From Brevundimonas sp. A19_0 (GTDB taxonomy: Bacteria; Pseudomonadota; Alphaproteobacteria; Caulobacterales; Caulobacteraceae), in the NCBI RefSeq assembly GCF_017744255.1, contig NZ_JAGHQP010000001.1, positions 310,001 through 374,000 of the forward strand: 64,000 nucleotides of DNA. Reading direction: 5' to 3'. Positions 20,438-30,236 of this stretch are shown here, one piece after another. Position 1 is the first letter of the stretch. Each line of letters begins with the position of its first letter. The notes beneath the pieces were generated by a model that was not told the origin of the DNA, did not search any database, and saw only the letters and a program-made list of their open reading frames with translations. A program made the position numbers and the translations under genes.

Positions 20438-22144
20438 TTACTCCTTGGCGGCGCCCTTTTCGCGCAGGGCCGCACCCAGGATGTCGCCGAGCGAAGCGCC
20501 CGAGTCCGAGGACCCGAACTGTTCGATGGCTTCCTGTTCGTCCTTCATCTCGAGCGCCTTGACCGAGACGGAGACGCGGCGCGAGGCCTTGTCGATGCCG
20601 GTGATCATGGCGTCGACGCGATCGCCGACGGCGAAGCGCTCGGGGCGCTGTTCGGCGCGGTCGCGCGACAGGTCCGACTTGCGGATGAAGGCGGTGACCG
20701 GAGCTTCATCCTCGCCGAACTTGACCTCGATGCCGCCGGTCTCGATGGCGGTCACGGTGACGGTGATCTGCTGACCCTTCCGGAAGGTGTCGCCGTCGCC
20801 GATCGGATCGCCGCCCAGCTGCTTGATGCCGAGCGAGACGCGTTCCTTCTCGACGTCGACGTCCAGCACCTTGGCCTTGACCATCTCGCCCTTGCGGTAG
20901 CGCTGGATGGCTTCCTCGCCCGAGACGTTCCAGTCGAGGTCCGACAGGTGGACCATGCCGTCGATGTCGTTGTCCAGGCCGATGAACAGACCGAATTCGG
21001 TGGCGTTCTTGACCTCGCCCTCGACGGTCGAGCCGATCGGGTGGTTGGCGACGAAGGCATCCCACGGATTGTCCTGGGCCTGCTTCAGACCCAGCGAGAT
21101 GCGGCGCTTGGCCGAGTCGACGTCCAGCACGACCACATCTACTTCCTGCGAGGTGGAGACGATCTTGCCGGGGTGGACGTTCTTCTTGGTCCAGCTCATT
21201 TCCGAGACGTGGACCAGGCCCTCGACACCGGCTTCCAGCTCCACGAAGGCGCCGTAGTCGGTGATGTTGGTGATGCGACCGGTCATCTTGGCGCCGACCG
21301 GATACTTGGCTTCCACGCCGTCCCACGGATCGGCCTGGAGCTGCTTCATGCCCAGGCTGATGCGCTGGGTGTCCGGGTTGATCTTGACGATCTGCACCTT
21401 GACGGTGTCGCCGACGGCCAGCACCTGCGACGGGTGCGAGACGCGCTTCCACGACATGTCGGTGACGTGCAGCAGGCCGTCGATGCCGCCCAGATCCACG
21501 AACGCACCGTAGTCGGTGATGTTCTTGACGACGCCTTCGCGGACTTCACCCTCGGCCAGCTGGCCGACCAGTTCGGTGCGCTGCTCGGCGCGGGCTTCTT
21601 CCAGGATGGCGCGACGCGAGACGACGATGTTGCCGCGCGGACGGTCCATCTTGAGGATGGCGAAGGGCTGTTCCTTGCCCATCAGCGGGCCGACGTCGCG
21701 GACCGGACGGATGTCGACCTGCGAGCCCGGCAGGAAGGCCGAGGCACCGCCCAGATCGACCGTGAAGCCACCCTTCACGCGGCCGACGATGGCGCCCATG
21801 ACCGGCTGCTCTTCGGCGAAGACGGCTTCCAGACGGGTCCAGGCTTCCTCGCGGCGAGCCTTGTCGCGGCTGATGACGGCCTCACCCAGGGCGTTCTCGA
21901 CGCGCTCGAGATAGACTTCGACGTCATCGCCGACCTTCGGGATCGAGGCGCCTTCGCCCTGACCGAATTCACGGGCGGAGATACGGCCTTCGGTCTTCAG
22001 ACCGACGTCGATGATGATGATGTCCTTTTCCACGCCGACGACGCGGCCGTGGACGACCTGGCCTTCGCCAAGGTCACGACCCTGCAGGGTCTCGTCGAGA
22101 AGAGCGGCGAAATCGTCGCGGGTAGGGGTGAGGGTGTCGGTCAT
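20438..22144 (-). CDS. rpsA: 30S ribosomal protein S1
   Basis: At 568 aa this is a full-length six-S1-domain protein that helps dock structured mRNA on the 30S subunit. Repeated OB-fold signatures are easy to see (for example VVKNITDYGAFVDLGGIDGLLH, GRITNITDYGAFVELEAGVEGLVH). It follows aroA and cmk, the standard order, with 158 bp before it that probably carries a dedicated promoter, and ends at a strong terminator. Confidence 0.98.
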   Translation of the reverse strand: MTDTLTPTRDDFAALLDETLQGRDLGEGQVVHGRVVGVEKDIIIIDVGLKTEGRISAREFGQGEGASIPKVGDDVEVYLERVENALGEAVISRDKARREEAWTRLEAVFAEEQPVMGAIVGRVKGGFTVDLGGASAFLPGSQVDIRPVRDVGPLMGKEQPFAILKMDRPRGNIVVSRRAILEEARAEQRTELVGQLAEGEVREGVVKNITDYGAFVDLGGIDGLLHVTDMSWKRVSHPSQVLAVGDTVKVQIVKINPDTQRISLGMKQLQADPWDGVEAKYPVGAKMTGRITNITDYGAFVELEAGVEGLVHVSEMSWTKKNVHPGKIVSTSQEVDVVVLDVDSAKRRISLGLKQAQDNPWDAFVANHPIGSTVEGEVKNATEFGLFIGLDNDIDGMVHLSDLDWNVSGEEAIQRYRKGEMVKAKVLDVDVEKERVSLGIKQLGGDPIGDGDTFRKGQQITVTVTAIETGGIEVKFGEDEAPVTAFIRKSDLSRDRAEQRPERFAVGDRVDAMITGIDKASRRVSVSVKALEMKDEQEAIEQFGSSDSGASLGDILGAALREKGAAKE

Positions 22145-22302
22145 GAAACTCTGGGGTTGGAGAAAGAGGTAGGCCGCGCGGCTCCGGACGGAGTCCTCGC
22201 GGACGTCGGTTCAGTTTGGGTAGAAGGTCGATCCGGGGCGGCGACAGGGCTGCCCGAACGCCCGCGGTGGCCGAGGATCATCGCGTTGGATTTGCCCGCC
22301 GG

Positions 22303-22944
22303 TCAGCGCGCTCGCGATGTCTCGACGATACGGCGGGCCGCATCGAAGGCGGCCTCTATATCCATATCGGTCGTATCCAGCAAGGCCGCGTCGGCCGCCT
22401 GGACCATGGGCGCGGCCCCGCGACCGGCGTCACGGGCATCGCGGCGGACGATATCGGCCAGCATGTCCTCGAACGACAGGGTCTCGCCGCGGGCGGTCAG
22501 TTGCAGCCAGCGACGGCGGGCGCGGACCTCGGGGCTGGCGGTGACGAACAGTTTGACCGGAGCGTCGGGCACGATGACCGTGCCGATGTCGCGCCCGTCC
22601 AGCACGGCGCCGCCCGGCTGGCGCGCGAAACGGGTCTGGAGGTCCAGCAGGGCCGCGCGCACCCCGGTGTGTCCCGCCACCCGGCTGGCGGCCTCGCCCG
22701 CCCCGCGATCGGTCAGGCGGGTGGTGTCGAACAGGTCCTCCGGCTCGAGCGCGCGGGCGACCTGTTCGGCAAGGTCCGCATCACCGAAATCCCCGCCGCG
22801 GTCCAGCACGCCCAGCCCCACCGCGCGATACAGCAGTCCGGTATCCAGATGCGGCAGGCCATAGTGCTGCGCCAGCCGCTGGGCGATGGTGCCCTTGCCC
22901 GACGCGGCCGGCCCGTCGACGGCGATGATGAGGGGGGTCGTCAT
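22303..22944 (-). CDS. cmk: Cytidylate kinase
   Basis: Cmk (213 aa) phosphorylates CMP and dCMP using ATP. The P-loop GPAASGKGT (residues 11-19) and the [10 protein letters not shown] and DGRDIGTVI motifs are family hallmarks. The start overlaps the aroA stop by 4 bp (ATGA), so the two are cotranscribed. Confidence 0.97.
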   Translation of the reverse strand: MTTPLIIAVDGPAASGKGTIAQRLAQHYGLPHLDTGLLYRAVGLGVLDRGGDFGDADLAEQVARALEPEDLFDTTRLTDRGAGEAASRVAGHTGVRAALLDLQTRFARQPGGAVLDGRDIGTVIVPDAPVKLFVTASPEVRARRRWLQLTARGETLSFEDMLADIVRRDARDAGRGAAPMVQAADAALLDTTDMDIEAAFDAARRIVETSRAR

Positions 22945-24326
22945 CCCGCCTCGATATCGGCGCCCAGCCCCTGCATCAAGGCGACGAACCCCGGAAAGCT
23001 GGTGGCGATCATTTCGGGGTCGCGGACGCTGACCGGCGCACGGGCGGCGAGGCCCAGCACCAGATGGCTCATGGCGATGCGGTGATCGTGGGCGGTCTCG
23101 ACGGTGGACCCGCCCGCCACGGGACCACCAGTGACGATCAGGCCCTCGGGCTCTTCCTCAATCGCAACCCCGCAGGCGGCAAGACCCCGCGCCATCAGGG
23201 CGATGCGGTCGCTCTCCTTGACGCGCATCTCGCCGATGCCCCGCATGACCGTCCGGCCCGAGGCAAGGGCGGCCGTGGCGGCCAGGATCGGATATTCGTC
23301 GATCATCGAGGCCGCGCGGGCCTCGGGCACGACCACCCCCTTGAGCGCGGAATGGCGGGCCGTGATGTCGCCGACGATCTCGCCCCCGCTTTCCCGCCGG
23401 TTCGAGACGGTCAGGTCCGCGCCCATCTCGCGCCAGGTGTCGAACAGGCCGGTCCGCAGCGGGTTGAGCATGACGTTTTCGACCGTGACCTCCGAACCCG
23501 GCACGATCAGGCCGGCCGCCAGCGGGAAGGCCGCAGACGACGGATCGCCCGGAACGGCGACGGGGGTGCCGGTGAGCCCTTGCCCGCCCTCGAGACGGAT
23601 ACGCCAGCCGGCCCCCTGCTCCGTGACCTGAACCTCGGCCCCGAAGGCGCGGAGCATGCGCTCGGTGTGGTCGCGACTGCGCTCGGGCTCGATGACTTCG
23701 GTGAGGCCCCGGGCGTTCAGCCCGGCCAGCAGCAGGGCGGACTTGACCTGGGCCGAGGCGACCGACTGGGTGAAGGACAGCCCCCGCAGGTCGCCGCCGG
23801 TCAGGCGAAGCGGCAGACGATCTTCTTCGCCCGACCACTCGAACCGCGCGCCCATCTCGCCGAGCGGGGTGGTGACGCGCTTCATCGGACGTTTGCGCAG
23901 AGACACATCGCCATCAAAGGTCACGATGATCGGATAGCCGGCGGCCGCCCCCATCAGCAGGCGCACCCCGGTGCCGGCATTGCCGCAGTCGATGACGCCC
24001 TCCGGCTGACGAAAGCCGCCATGGCCGGTGACGCGCCAGCGGCCCGGCCCGAGGCGCTCCACCTCGGCCCCGAAGGCCGCGACGGCCCGGGCGGTGGCGA
24101 GGATGTCCTCGCCCTCGAGCAGGCCCTCGATGTCGGTCACGCCCTGCGCCATCCCGCCCAGGATCAGGGCGCGGTGGGAGACGGATTTGTCACCGGGAGC
24201 GGTCACGGTACCGGCCAGGCGCGAGGCCGGACGGGCGGTCAGGAAGGCGGCGGCGGCCACGGACGGCCTTTCGATCGTGCGGGAAAACAGGGCCAGAGGC
24301 GAAGATCGCTTTTGACAGCGGGCCAT
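22941..24326 (-). CDS. aroA: 3-phosphoshikimate 1-carboxyvinyltransferase (EPSP synthase)
   Basis: AroA transfers enolpyruvate from PEP to shikimate-3-phosphate in aromatic amino-acid synthesis. Active-site motifs [24 protein letters not shown] and RVKESDRI are present. GNAGTGVR, with Ala rather than Pro pattern changes, suggests a class II-like (Agrobacterium-type) enzyme, by inspection only. The start at 24326 (461 aa) is the only ATG before the conserved region that is not further upstream; it adds a somewhat long N-terminus of about 40 residues and lacks a clear Shine-Dalgarno. Confidence 0.95.
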   Translation of the reverse strand: MARCQKRSSPLALFSRTIERPSVAAAAFLTARPASRLAGTVTAPGDKSVSHRALILGGMAQGVTDIEGLLEGEDILATARAVAAFGAEVERLGPGRWRVTGHGGFRQPEGVIDCGNAGTGVRLLMGAAAGYPIIVTFDGDVSLRKRPMKRVTTPLGEMGARFEWSGEEDRLPLRLTGGDLRGLSFTQSVASAQVKSALLLAGLNARGLTEVIEPERSRDHTERMLRAFGAEVQVTEQGAGWRIRLEGGQGLTGTPVAVPGDPSSAAFPLAAGLIVPGSEVTVENVMLNPLRTGLFDTWREMGADLTVSNRRESGGEIVGDITARHSALKGVVVPEARAASMIDEYPILAATAALASGRTVMRGIGEMRVKESDRIALMARGLAACGVAIEEEPEGLIVTGGPVAGGSTVETAHDHRIAMSHLVLGLAARAPVSVRDPEMIATSFPGFVALMQGLGADIEAG

Positions 24327-24378
24327 TCGGGTGGCAAGGGAGCCGCCCGAAATCCACCCGTCGCGAAGGTCACGATCC

Positions 24379-24861
24379 GTGAGCAAAGCTGAACTTGGCG
24401 CCAAGCAGGTCTGCCCGAACTGCCAGGCCAAATTCTACGACCTGAACCGCCGCCCGGCGCACTGCCCCAAGTGCGACACCGAGTTCGACCCCGAAGAGGC
24501 GCTGCGCCTGCGCAACCGCCGCGGTCGTCCCGCTGACGTGCCCGAGCCCGAAGAGGCCGAGGACGATACGGACGACACCGAGGACAAGGTCAAGGACAAG
24601 AAGGCCTCCGATGACGACGAGGAAGAGGACGATACGCCTCCCACGCCGGAAATCGACCAGGAAGGCCACGAGCGCATCCTGACGCCGGACGACGACGACG
24701 ATGAGGATTCGTCCAAGGACGACGCCGGCATGAACGATGACGACGACGACGTCCTCGACGATGACGACGACGATGACTCGGCCGCCTTCATCGACGATGA
24801 CGAGGACGACGACGACGATTTCGACGCCGACATCGTCAAGCCGTCGAAGGACGACGACTGA
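24379..24861 (+). CDS. TIGR02300-type protein: zinc ribbon with long acidic tail
   Basis: A GTG start at 24379 with GAAGG nine bases before it gives 160 aa. The N-terminal 45 residues hold the conserved [15 protein letters not shown]...CPKC zinc-ribbon signature of this alphaproteobacterial family (function not established). From about residue 55 to the end it is almost all Asp and Glu with a few Lys/Ser, strongly disordered and acidic. An acidic tail of this type suggests binding to basic partners such as ribosomal proteins or DNA-binding proteins; that is inference. It diverges from aroA. Confidence 0.88.
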   Translation: MSKAELGAKQVCPNCQAKFYDLNRRPAHCPKCDTEFDPEEALRLRNRRGRPADVPEPEEAEDDTDDTEDKVKDKKASDDDEEEDDTPPTPEIDQEGHERILTPDDDDDEDSSKDDAGMNDDDDDVLDDDDDDDSAAFIDDDEDDDDDFDADIVKPSKDDD

Positions 24862-25009
24862 CCCCGAAGGTCGTCTTTCACAGGGTGAAAATAATTGGCG
24901 GAATCGGGCTTGATCGGGATCGAGCCCTGACATAGGTTCCGCCGCCTCGCTGGCCCCCTGACCGGGACCGGCGGACCAGACCGGAGGCCCCGCACGGGGA
25001 CAAAGGTTC

Positions 25010-25085
25010 GGGGCTATAGCTCAGTTGGTAGAGCGCTTGAATGGCATTCAAGAGGTCAGCGGTTCGACTCCGCTTAGCTCCACCA
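25010..25085 (+). tRNA. tRNA-Ala (GGC)
   Basis: A 76-nt cloverleaf with acceptor GGGGCTA pairing TAGCTCC, D-loop AGCTCAGTTGGTAGAGC, anticodon stem CTTGA/TCAAG around loop ATGGCAT (anticodon GGC), T-loop GGTTCGACTCC and an encoded CCA. All arms fold. Confidence 0.97.
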
Positions 25086-25089
25086 TAAA

Positions 25090-25118
25090 CCCCTCGCCGG
25101 ACCACGGCGGGGGGTTTT
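25090..25118 (+). terminator. Terminator after tRNA-Ala
   Basis: A 10-bp stem with one wobble (arms 25090-25099, 25105-25114), 5-nt loop and four T directly follow the tRNA. Read on the other strand it could also serve the Anbu operon, although only three T follow there. Confidence 0.65.
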
Positions 25119-25134
25119 CCAATTGGGCCGGGCG

Positions 25135-25872
25135 CTAGTCTTCCAGCACGGGATCCGGCAGGGAGAGGAAGGCGGCCCGGAGTGCCACGCCCCATTCCTC
25201 GGCGATCGTCCGCATATAGGGATCGTCGCGCTCCATGCGCCGCTCGTGGGTCGGCTGCCAGGTGTCGGTGGTATAGGTCTGGTAGTCGATGGGCAGGCCG
25301 ACCGACAGATTGGCCTTGAGCGTCGAGTCGAACGACACCACCAGCAGTTTGACGGCCTGTTCAAAGCTCATGTCGGGGTCATAGCCCCGCACCAGAATGG
25401 GCCGGCCATACTTGGTCTCGCCGATCTGGAAGTAGGGATTGTCGTCGGTCGCCTCGATGAAATTGCCCTGCGGATAGATCAGGAACAGGCGCGGCGGTGT
25501 GCCCTTGATCTGACCGCCCAGGATCAGGGTGGCGCCGAACATCGCCTCGGCCGACTGGCCGCTCTGCACATTGTTCTGGATGGTCTCCCGCAGGGCCTCG
25601 CCGACCAGGCGGGCGGCCTGGAACATGGTCGGAGTCTCCAGCAGGGAGGGATTGCGCTCGGCCGGGACCTTGGTGCGTTCGTCGAGAATGCTGACCACCG
25701 ACTGGGTCGTCGCCAGATTGCCGGCGGTCATCAGGGTGATCATCCGCTCGCCCGGCTTGTGCCAGGTGAACATCTTGCGGACCGTGGCCACATTGTCGAC
25801 GCCGGCATTGGTGCGGGTGTCCGACATGAACACCAGTCCCCGGTTCAGGCGCATGCCCACGCAATAGGTCAT
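25135..25872 (-). CDS. Anbu proteasome-like peptidase
   Basis: This 245-aa Ntn-hydrolase is an Anbu (ancestral beta subunit) protein. It starts MTYCVGMRLNRGLVFMSDTRTNAG, placing Thr2 as N-terminal nucleophile after Met removal, with the conserved SDTR segment and a GNLATTQ block. Anbu proteins assemble into open helical or ring structures; physiological substrate is unknown. It is the last gene of a four-gene minus-strand operon with transglutaminase-like, alpha-E and circularly permuted ATP-grasp proteins, the standard Anbu context, thought to make and remove a peptide-like modification. Confidence 0.93.
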   Translation of the reverse strand: MTYCVGMRLNRGLVFMSDTRTNAGVDNVATVRKMFTWHKPGERMITLMTAGNLATTQSVVSILDERTKVPAERNPSLLETPTMFQAARLVGEALRETIQNNVQSGQSAEAMFGATLILGGQIKGTPPRLFLIYPQGNFIEATDDNPYFQIGETKYGRPILVRGYDPDMSFEQAVKLLVVSFDSTLKANLSVGLPIDYQTYTTDTWQPTHERRMERDDPYMRTIAEEWGVALRAAFLSLPDPVLED

Positions 25873-25902
25873 TCGATCGTCATTGCCCCCGGCATGGCCT
25901 GG

Positions 25903-26703
25903 CTATTGCTGAACCTGCAGCTGGACCACCATCGACTCATTGCGGCCCCCGTAGACGATACCCGAGATCGGCGCCGCTTCACCATAATCGAGGCCGGTGG
26001 CGACCCGGACGTAGCGGGGATCGGGCGATACGCCGTTCGAGACGTCGAACCCGACCCAGCCCAGGCCGTCGACGTGGACCTCGGCCCAGGCGTGGCCGGC
26101 GTCCTGATCGACCCGGTCATCCATCATCAGGTAGCCGCTGACGTAGCGGGCCGGATAGCCCATCAGCCGCGCCGCCGCGATCAGGATGTGGGCGTGGTCC
26201 TGACAGACCCCCTGCCCGGCCTCGATGGCCTGTTCCGCCGTGGTGGCAAAGTCGGTCGTGCCCGTGCTGTAGGTGACCGAGTCCAGGATCAGGGCCGACA
26301 GGGCGTGCAGGCGCGACGGATCGTCGTCGAAGTCCTTGCCCAGATCGCGCACCAGCTGGCGCACGCGGGGGCCGGCGCGGGTCTGGGGCGTGGACCGGCG
26401 GAAATACCACAGCGGGGCATAGCCGCCGTGCTGGCCGATGATGCCCGCCGTGTCCGAGGTGTCGACCTCGCCCTCGCAGACGATGGTCACCGTGCGGGTG
26501 CCGGGCGCGATCGACAGCAGCTCGACCAGATTGTTGTGCTGGTCGGTATAGGACAGCTCCTTGGTGCCGCCCTCGACCCCGGTGTGCCAGGAGACGACGG
26601 TCTGGCCGCCGGAATTCTTGGGCGTCAGGCGAATCTTCTGCAGGCCACGGCTGACGGCCTGGTCATAGGTGTATTCAGTGCTGTGCCGGACCTTCACGCG
26701 CAT
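25903..26703 (-). CDS. Transglutaminase-like cysteine protease of the Anbu operon
   Basis: The 266-aa protein has the N-terminal bacterial transglutaminase-like beta domain (residues about 1-90, beginning RVKVRHSTEYTYDQAV) and a catalytic core with Cys in GVCQDHAHI, His in GHAWAEVHV and Asp in GFDVSNG. These form a papain/transglutaminase Cys-His-Asp triad. In the operon it is expected to cleave or ligate an amide bond involving the ATP-grasp product. It starts 4 bp from the alpha-E stop. Confidence 0.93.
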   Translation of the reverse strand: MRVKVRHSTEYTYDQAVSRGLQKIRLTPKNSGGQTVVSWHTGVEGGTKELSYTDQHNNLVELLSIAPGTRTVTIVCEGEVDTSDTAGIIGQHGGYAPLWYFRRSTPQTRAGPRVRQLVRDLGKDFDDDPSRLHALSALILDSVTYSTGTTDFATTAEQAIEAGQGVCQDHAHILIAAARLMGYPARYVSGYLMMDDRVDQDAGHAWAEVHVDGLGWVGFDVSNGVSPDPRYVRVATGLDYGEAAPISGIVYGGRNESMVVQLQVQQ

Positions 26704-26707
26704 GGGA

Positions 26708-27649
26708 TCATCCGTAGAACCTGTAGTCCCGCTCGATCTGCTGGCCGAGGGCGTTGTTGCGGCCGATGAAGTCGCTGAGCACCCCGTGCAGGCCGGACTC
26801 GAAGATCGACTCGATGGAGTGATCGGCCAGCCGCTTCACATGAGCGCGGGCCAGGTCGTGGCTGGGCATTTCCTTGCCGTAGGCCTGGGCAAGGAAGCCG
26901 AGGTGCTCCGAAATCTGTCCGGCGCAGAAGGCCAGCGAGCGCGGCATGCGCTTGTCGAGGATGATCAGGTCGGCGATCTGGCGCGGGTTGGCGGTGCCGT
27001 CGCTGAGCCAGCGATAGGCGCGCTGGGCCGACACCGAGCGCAGGATGGTCTCCCACTGCACATTGTCGAGCGAGGAGCCGACATAGGAGACCGACGGCAG
27101 CAGCACATAATATTTGACGTCGAGGATGCGCGCGGTGTTGTCGGCCCGCTCTATGAAAATGCCCAGATGGGCAAAATTGTAGACGTCGTTCTGCATCATG
27201 GTGCCGGTCAGGGCACCGCGGACCAGGGCGTTCTGGCGGCGGATGGTGGCCAGGATGTCGGGCAGGCCGTTTTCCGAGACCGGGCGCTTGAGCAGGTAGC
27301 GGATGGTCATCCAGCCTTCGTTGGTGGCCTCCCACACCTCGCGCGTCAGAGCCGTGCGGACCATGCGGGCATTGGTGCGGGCATTGCCGATGACCGACAT
27401 GACGCTGGAGGGATTGTCCCGGTCGCGCAGCAGATAGTCGATCACATTGGCCGCGTTGAACGCCTCGTAGCGTTCGAGGAATCCCTGACGCACCCCGGCG
27501 GTGTTGATGATCGAGGCCCACTCCGCCTCGGCGGCCGCCGACCGGGTCAGGGCGATACGAAAGCCCGCATCGACCAGTCGCGCGGTATTCTCGCTGCGCT
27601 CGAGGAAGCGGAACATCCAGAACAGGCCGGCGGCGGTCTTGCCTAGCAT
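26708..27649 (-). CDS. Alpha-E domain protein
   Basis: An all-helical 313-aa protein of the alpha-E family, opening LGKTAAGLFWMFRFLERSENTARLVDAG. Its conserved Glu and Arg residues in helices are typical, but no enzyme activity is known for the family. It is always linked to the circularly permuted ATP-grasp protein, which lies 40 bp upstream here, and may act as its partner or substrate scaffold. Genomic context is the main basis for assigning a role. Confidence 0.93.
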   Translation of the reverse strand: MLGKTAAGLFWMFRFLERSENTARLVDAGFRIALTRSAAAEAEWASIINTAGVRQGFLERYEAFNAANVIDYLLRDRDNPSSVMSVIGNARTNARMVRTALTREVWEATNEGWMTIRYLLKRPVSENGLPDILATIRRQNALVRGALTGTMMQNDVYNFAHLGIFIERADNTARILDVKYYVLLPSVSYVGSSLDNVQWETILRSVSAQRAYRWLSDGTANPRQIADLIILDKRMPRSLAFCAGQISEHLGFLAQAYGKEMPSHDLARAHVKRLADHSIESIFESGLHGVLSDFIGRNNALGQQIERDYRFYG

Positions 27650-27689
27650 GGGCGGGAGTCCTCCGCCGAAAGGGTGCCCTTGGCCATCC

Positions 27690-29117
27690 TCATTCCTCGA
27701 GCACCCAGGTGTCCTTGGTGCCGCCGCCCTGGCTGGAATTGACCACCAGGGAGCCGGCCTTCATCGCCACGCGGGTCAGGCCACCCGGGGTGATCTCGAT
27801 CTTGCCCGGGGAGACCAGCACGAAGGGCCGCAGGTCGACGTGGCGGGGCGCCAGGCCGGCCTTGGTCAAGACCGGGACGGTCGACAGCGCCAGGGTGGGC
27901 TGGGCAATGTAGTTGCCGGGACGGGACTTCAGCTTGTCGGCAAAGGCCGAGATCTCGCGCTTGCTGGCCGCCGGACCCACCAGCATGCCGTAGCCACCCG
28001 AGCCGTGCACTTCCTTGACCACCAGCTCGTCCAGATGTTCGAGCACATAGGCCAGGGCGTCGGGCTCGGCACAGCGCCAGGTCGGCACATTCTTCAGAAT
28101 GGCGCTCTCGCCCGTGTAGAACTGGATGATGTCCGGCATGTAGCTGTAGATCGCCTTGTCGTCGGCGATGCCGGTGCCGGGCGCATTGGCGACGGTGATG
28201 CCGCCCGCGCGATAGACGTCCATCAGCCCCGGCACGCCCAGCTGGGAGTCCGGGTTGAAGCTCATCGGATCGAGGAAGTCGTCGTCGACCCGGCGGTAGA
28301 GGACGTCGATCGGGGTGTAGCCGCGGGTCGTCCGCATGGCGATGCGGCCATCGACCAGCTGCAGGTCCTGTCCCTCGACCAGTTCGACGCCCATCTGGTC
28401 GGCCAGGAAGGCATGCTCGAAATAGGCCGAGTTGTGGATGCCGGGTGTCAGCACGGCCACGACCGGCGAGCCGGAGCATCCCGGCGGCGCGCAGGCCGCC
28501 AGCGACCGGCGGAGCAGCTTGGGATAGTTGCTGACCTCGCGCACCGCGACCCGCGAGAACAGCTCGGGGAACATCCGCAGCATCGTCTCGCGGTTTTCCA
28601 GCATGTAGGAGACGCCGGACGGGGTGCGGGCGTTGTCCTCGAGCACGAAGAACTCGTCCTCGCCGGTGCGTACGATGTCGATGCCGACGATATGGGTGTA
28701 GATGCCGCCGGGCGGCTCGACGCCGATCATCTGGGGCAGGAAGGCGGCGTTGGCGGCGATCACATCGACCGGGATGCGGCCCGAGCGCAGGATTTCCTGG
28801 CGGTGATACATGTCGTGCAGGAAGGCATTGATGGCGCGCACCCGCTGTTCGATGCCCCGGGTCAGCCGGCTCCACTCGCGGCCCGAGATGATGCGCGGCA
28901 CGATGTCGAACGGGATCAGCCGCTCCTCGGCTTCCTGCTGGCCGTACACGTTGAAGGTGATGCCGGTGCGGCGGAAGAAGACCTCGGCATCGCGGGACTT
29001 CTTGCGCAGGCTCTGGGCGCCCTGACGTTGAAACCAGTCAGCATAGCCGCTGTACGGGGACCGACAGGCCTCGCCGGAGCCGTGCATCTCGTCGAAGACG
29101 TCGGGTCTGTTCGCCAT
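27690..29117 (-). CDS. Circularly permuted type 2 ATP-grasp protein
   Basis: First gene of the Anbu operon, 475 aa from the ATG at 29117 (MANRPDVFDEMHGSG). The frame is open for 26 more codons but lacks family-like sequence. Blocks AFLHDMYHRQEILRSG, FVLEDNARTPSGVSYMLENR, KEVHGSGGYGMLVGP and ATP-grasp metal residues are the pattern of circularly permuted ATP-grasp ligases. These form amide bonds at ATP cost, probably synthesising a peptide or peptide tag. The substrate is not known. Confidence 0.93.
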   Translation of the reverse strand: MANRPDVFDEMHGSGEACRSPYSGYADWFQRQGAQSLRKKSRDAEVFFRRTGITFNVYGQQEAEERLIPFDIVPRIISGREWSRLTRGIEQRVRAINAFLHDMYHRQEILRSGRIPVDVIAANAAFLPQMIGVEPPGGIYTHIVGIDIVRTGEDEFFVLEDNARTPSGVSYMLENRETMLRMFPELFSRVAVREVSNYPKLLRRSLAACAPPGCSGSPVVAVLTPGIHNSAYFEHAFLADQMGVELVEGQDLQLVDGRIAMRTTRGYTPIDVLYRRVDDDFLDPMSFNPDSQLGVPGLMDVYRAGGITVANAPGTGIADDKAIYSYMPDIIQFYTGESAILKNVPTWRCAEPDALAYVLEHLDELVVKEVHGSGGYGMLVGPAASKREISAFADKLKSRPGNYIAQPTLALSTVPVLTKAGLAPRHVDLRPFVLVSPGKIEITPGGLTRVAMKAGSLVVNSSQGGGTKDTWVLEE

Positions 29118-29252
29118 TGCAACATGTGTCGCACAGGCACGGGGGCGCTTCAATGACCCCGGGGCGTCCGACCGCATTGCCCGGCGCGGGCGCATCGTCT
29201 ATCCCCCGACGCACGTGGCCCGAAGGTGAGGGCCTTTCAGGGAGCATGGCTG

Positions 29253-30236
29253 ATGATGCCGTCCGGTTCGGGTCTGGTCACTGTGTTCGGAGGCTCCGGC
29301 TTTGTCGGGACCCAGGTCGTTCGGTCGCTGGCGCGGCGGGGCCTGAGAATCCGGGTGGCGGTGCGCAACCCCAATCTGGCCCATGACCTGAAGCCGCTGG
29401 GCGATGTCGGGCAGGTGATGCCCATCTATGGCGACATCACCGACCCCGCGACCGTGAAGAGCGCCGTGGCCGGCGCTGACATCGTCATCAATCTGGTCGG
29501 TATTCTGTACGAGCGTCCGGGCTCGAAGGCCTTCGAGCACATCCATGTCGACGGCGCGCGCACCGTGGCCGAGGCCGCCCGCGAGGCCGGGGCCCGCCAC
29601 TTCGTGCAGATGTCGGCCATCGGCGCCGATGCCGACAGCGGATCGGCCTATGCGCGCTCCAAGGCCCGGGGCGAGGCGGCCGTGAAGGACGCCTTCCCCG
29701 GCGCGTCCATCGTGCGCCCGTCGATCGTGTTCGGTCCGGGGGACGGCTTCTTCAACCGGTTCGCCGCCCTGTCGGGCCTGACGCCGGCCCTGCCGCTGAT
29801 CGGGGGCGGGCAGTCGCGCTTCCAGCCGGTGTTCGTCGGCGACGTGGCCGAGGCCGTGGCGCGCGTCGCGACCGAAGACGCCTGGGCCGGCCAGACGGTC
29901 GAGCTGGGCGGTCCGGCGATCGTGACCTTTGAGGAGGTGCTGAAGATGATCGCCCACGAGACAGGCCGTCATCGCATGCTGCTGCCCCTGCCCTTCCCGG
30001 TCGCGCGGGCGATCGGCTCGCTGGCCCAGCTGACGACGCTGGTCGGCCTGCCGCCGGTGCTGACCCGCGATCAGGTGGTGATGATGCAGACCGACAATGT
30101 CGTGTCCGAGGGCGCCACCGGCCTGACGGATCTGGGCATCGAGCCGACCGGCATGGCGGCCGTGGTGCCCGACTATCTGTGGCGCTATCGCCGGGGCGGC
30201 CAGTTCGCCGAACAGCCGATGGCCGAAGCCTTCTAG
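29253..30236 (+). CDS. Complex I NDUFA9-like NAD(P)-binding protein
   Basis: The 327-aa extended short-chain dehydrogenase has a Rossmann motif [16 protein letters not shown] and [19 protein letters not shown], like the NDUFA9-type subunits of alphaproteobacterial complex I and atypical SDRs, which bind NADPH without clear catalysis. The active-site YxxxK is present only in degenerate form (YARSK). The start at 29253 is chosen for a GGGAG eight bases upstream. It is monocistronic and overlaps uppP by 4 bp at the 3' end. Confidence 0.85.
   Translation: MMPSGSGLVTVFGGSGFVGTQVVRSLARRGLRIRVAVRNPNLAHDLKPLGDVGQVMPIYGDITDPATVKSAVAGADIVINLVGILYERPGSKAFEHIHVDGARTVAEAAREAGARHFVQMSAIGADADSGSAYARSKARGEAAVKDAFPGASIVRPSIVFGPGDGFFNRFAALSGLTPALPLIGGGQSRFQPVFVGDVAEAVARVATEDAWAGQTVELGGPAIVTFEEVLKMIAHETGRHRMLLPLPFPVARAIGSLAQLTTLVGLPPVLTRDQVVMMQTDNVVSEGATGLTDLGIEPTGMAAVVPDYLWRYRRGGQFAEQPMAEAF

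Noticed and set aside
20432-22864. Plus-strand 810-residue open frame
   Set aside because: It is antisense to rpsA and cmk, which have clear motifs; the composition is that of complementary coding DNA.
24370-24995. Minus-strand Ser- or Val-rich frames near 24.4-25.0 kb
   Set aside because: They are the mirror of the Asp/Glu-rich tail (GAC/GAG become GTC/CTC) and have no start signal.
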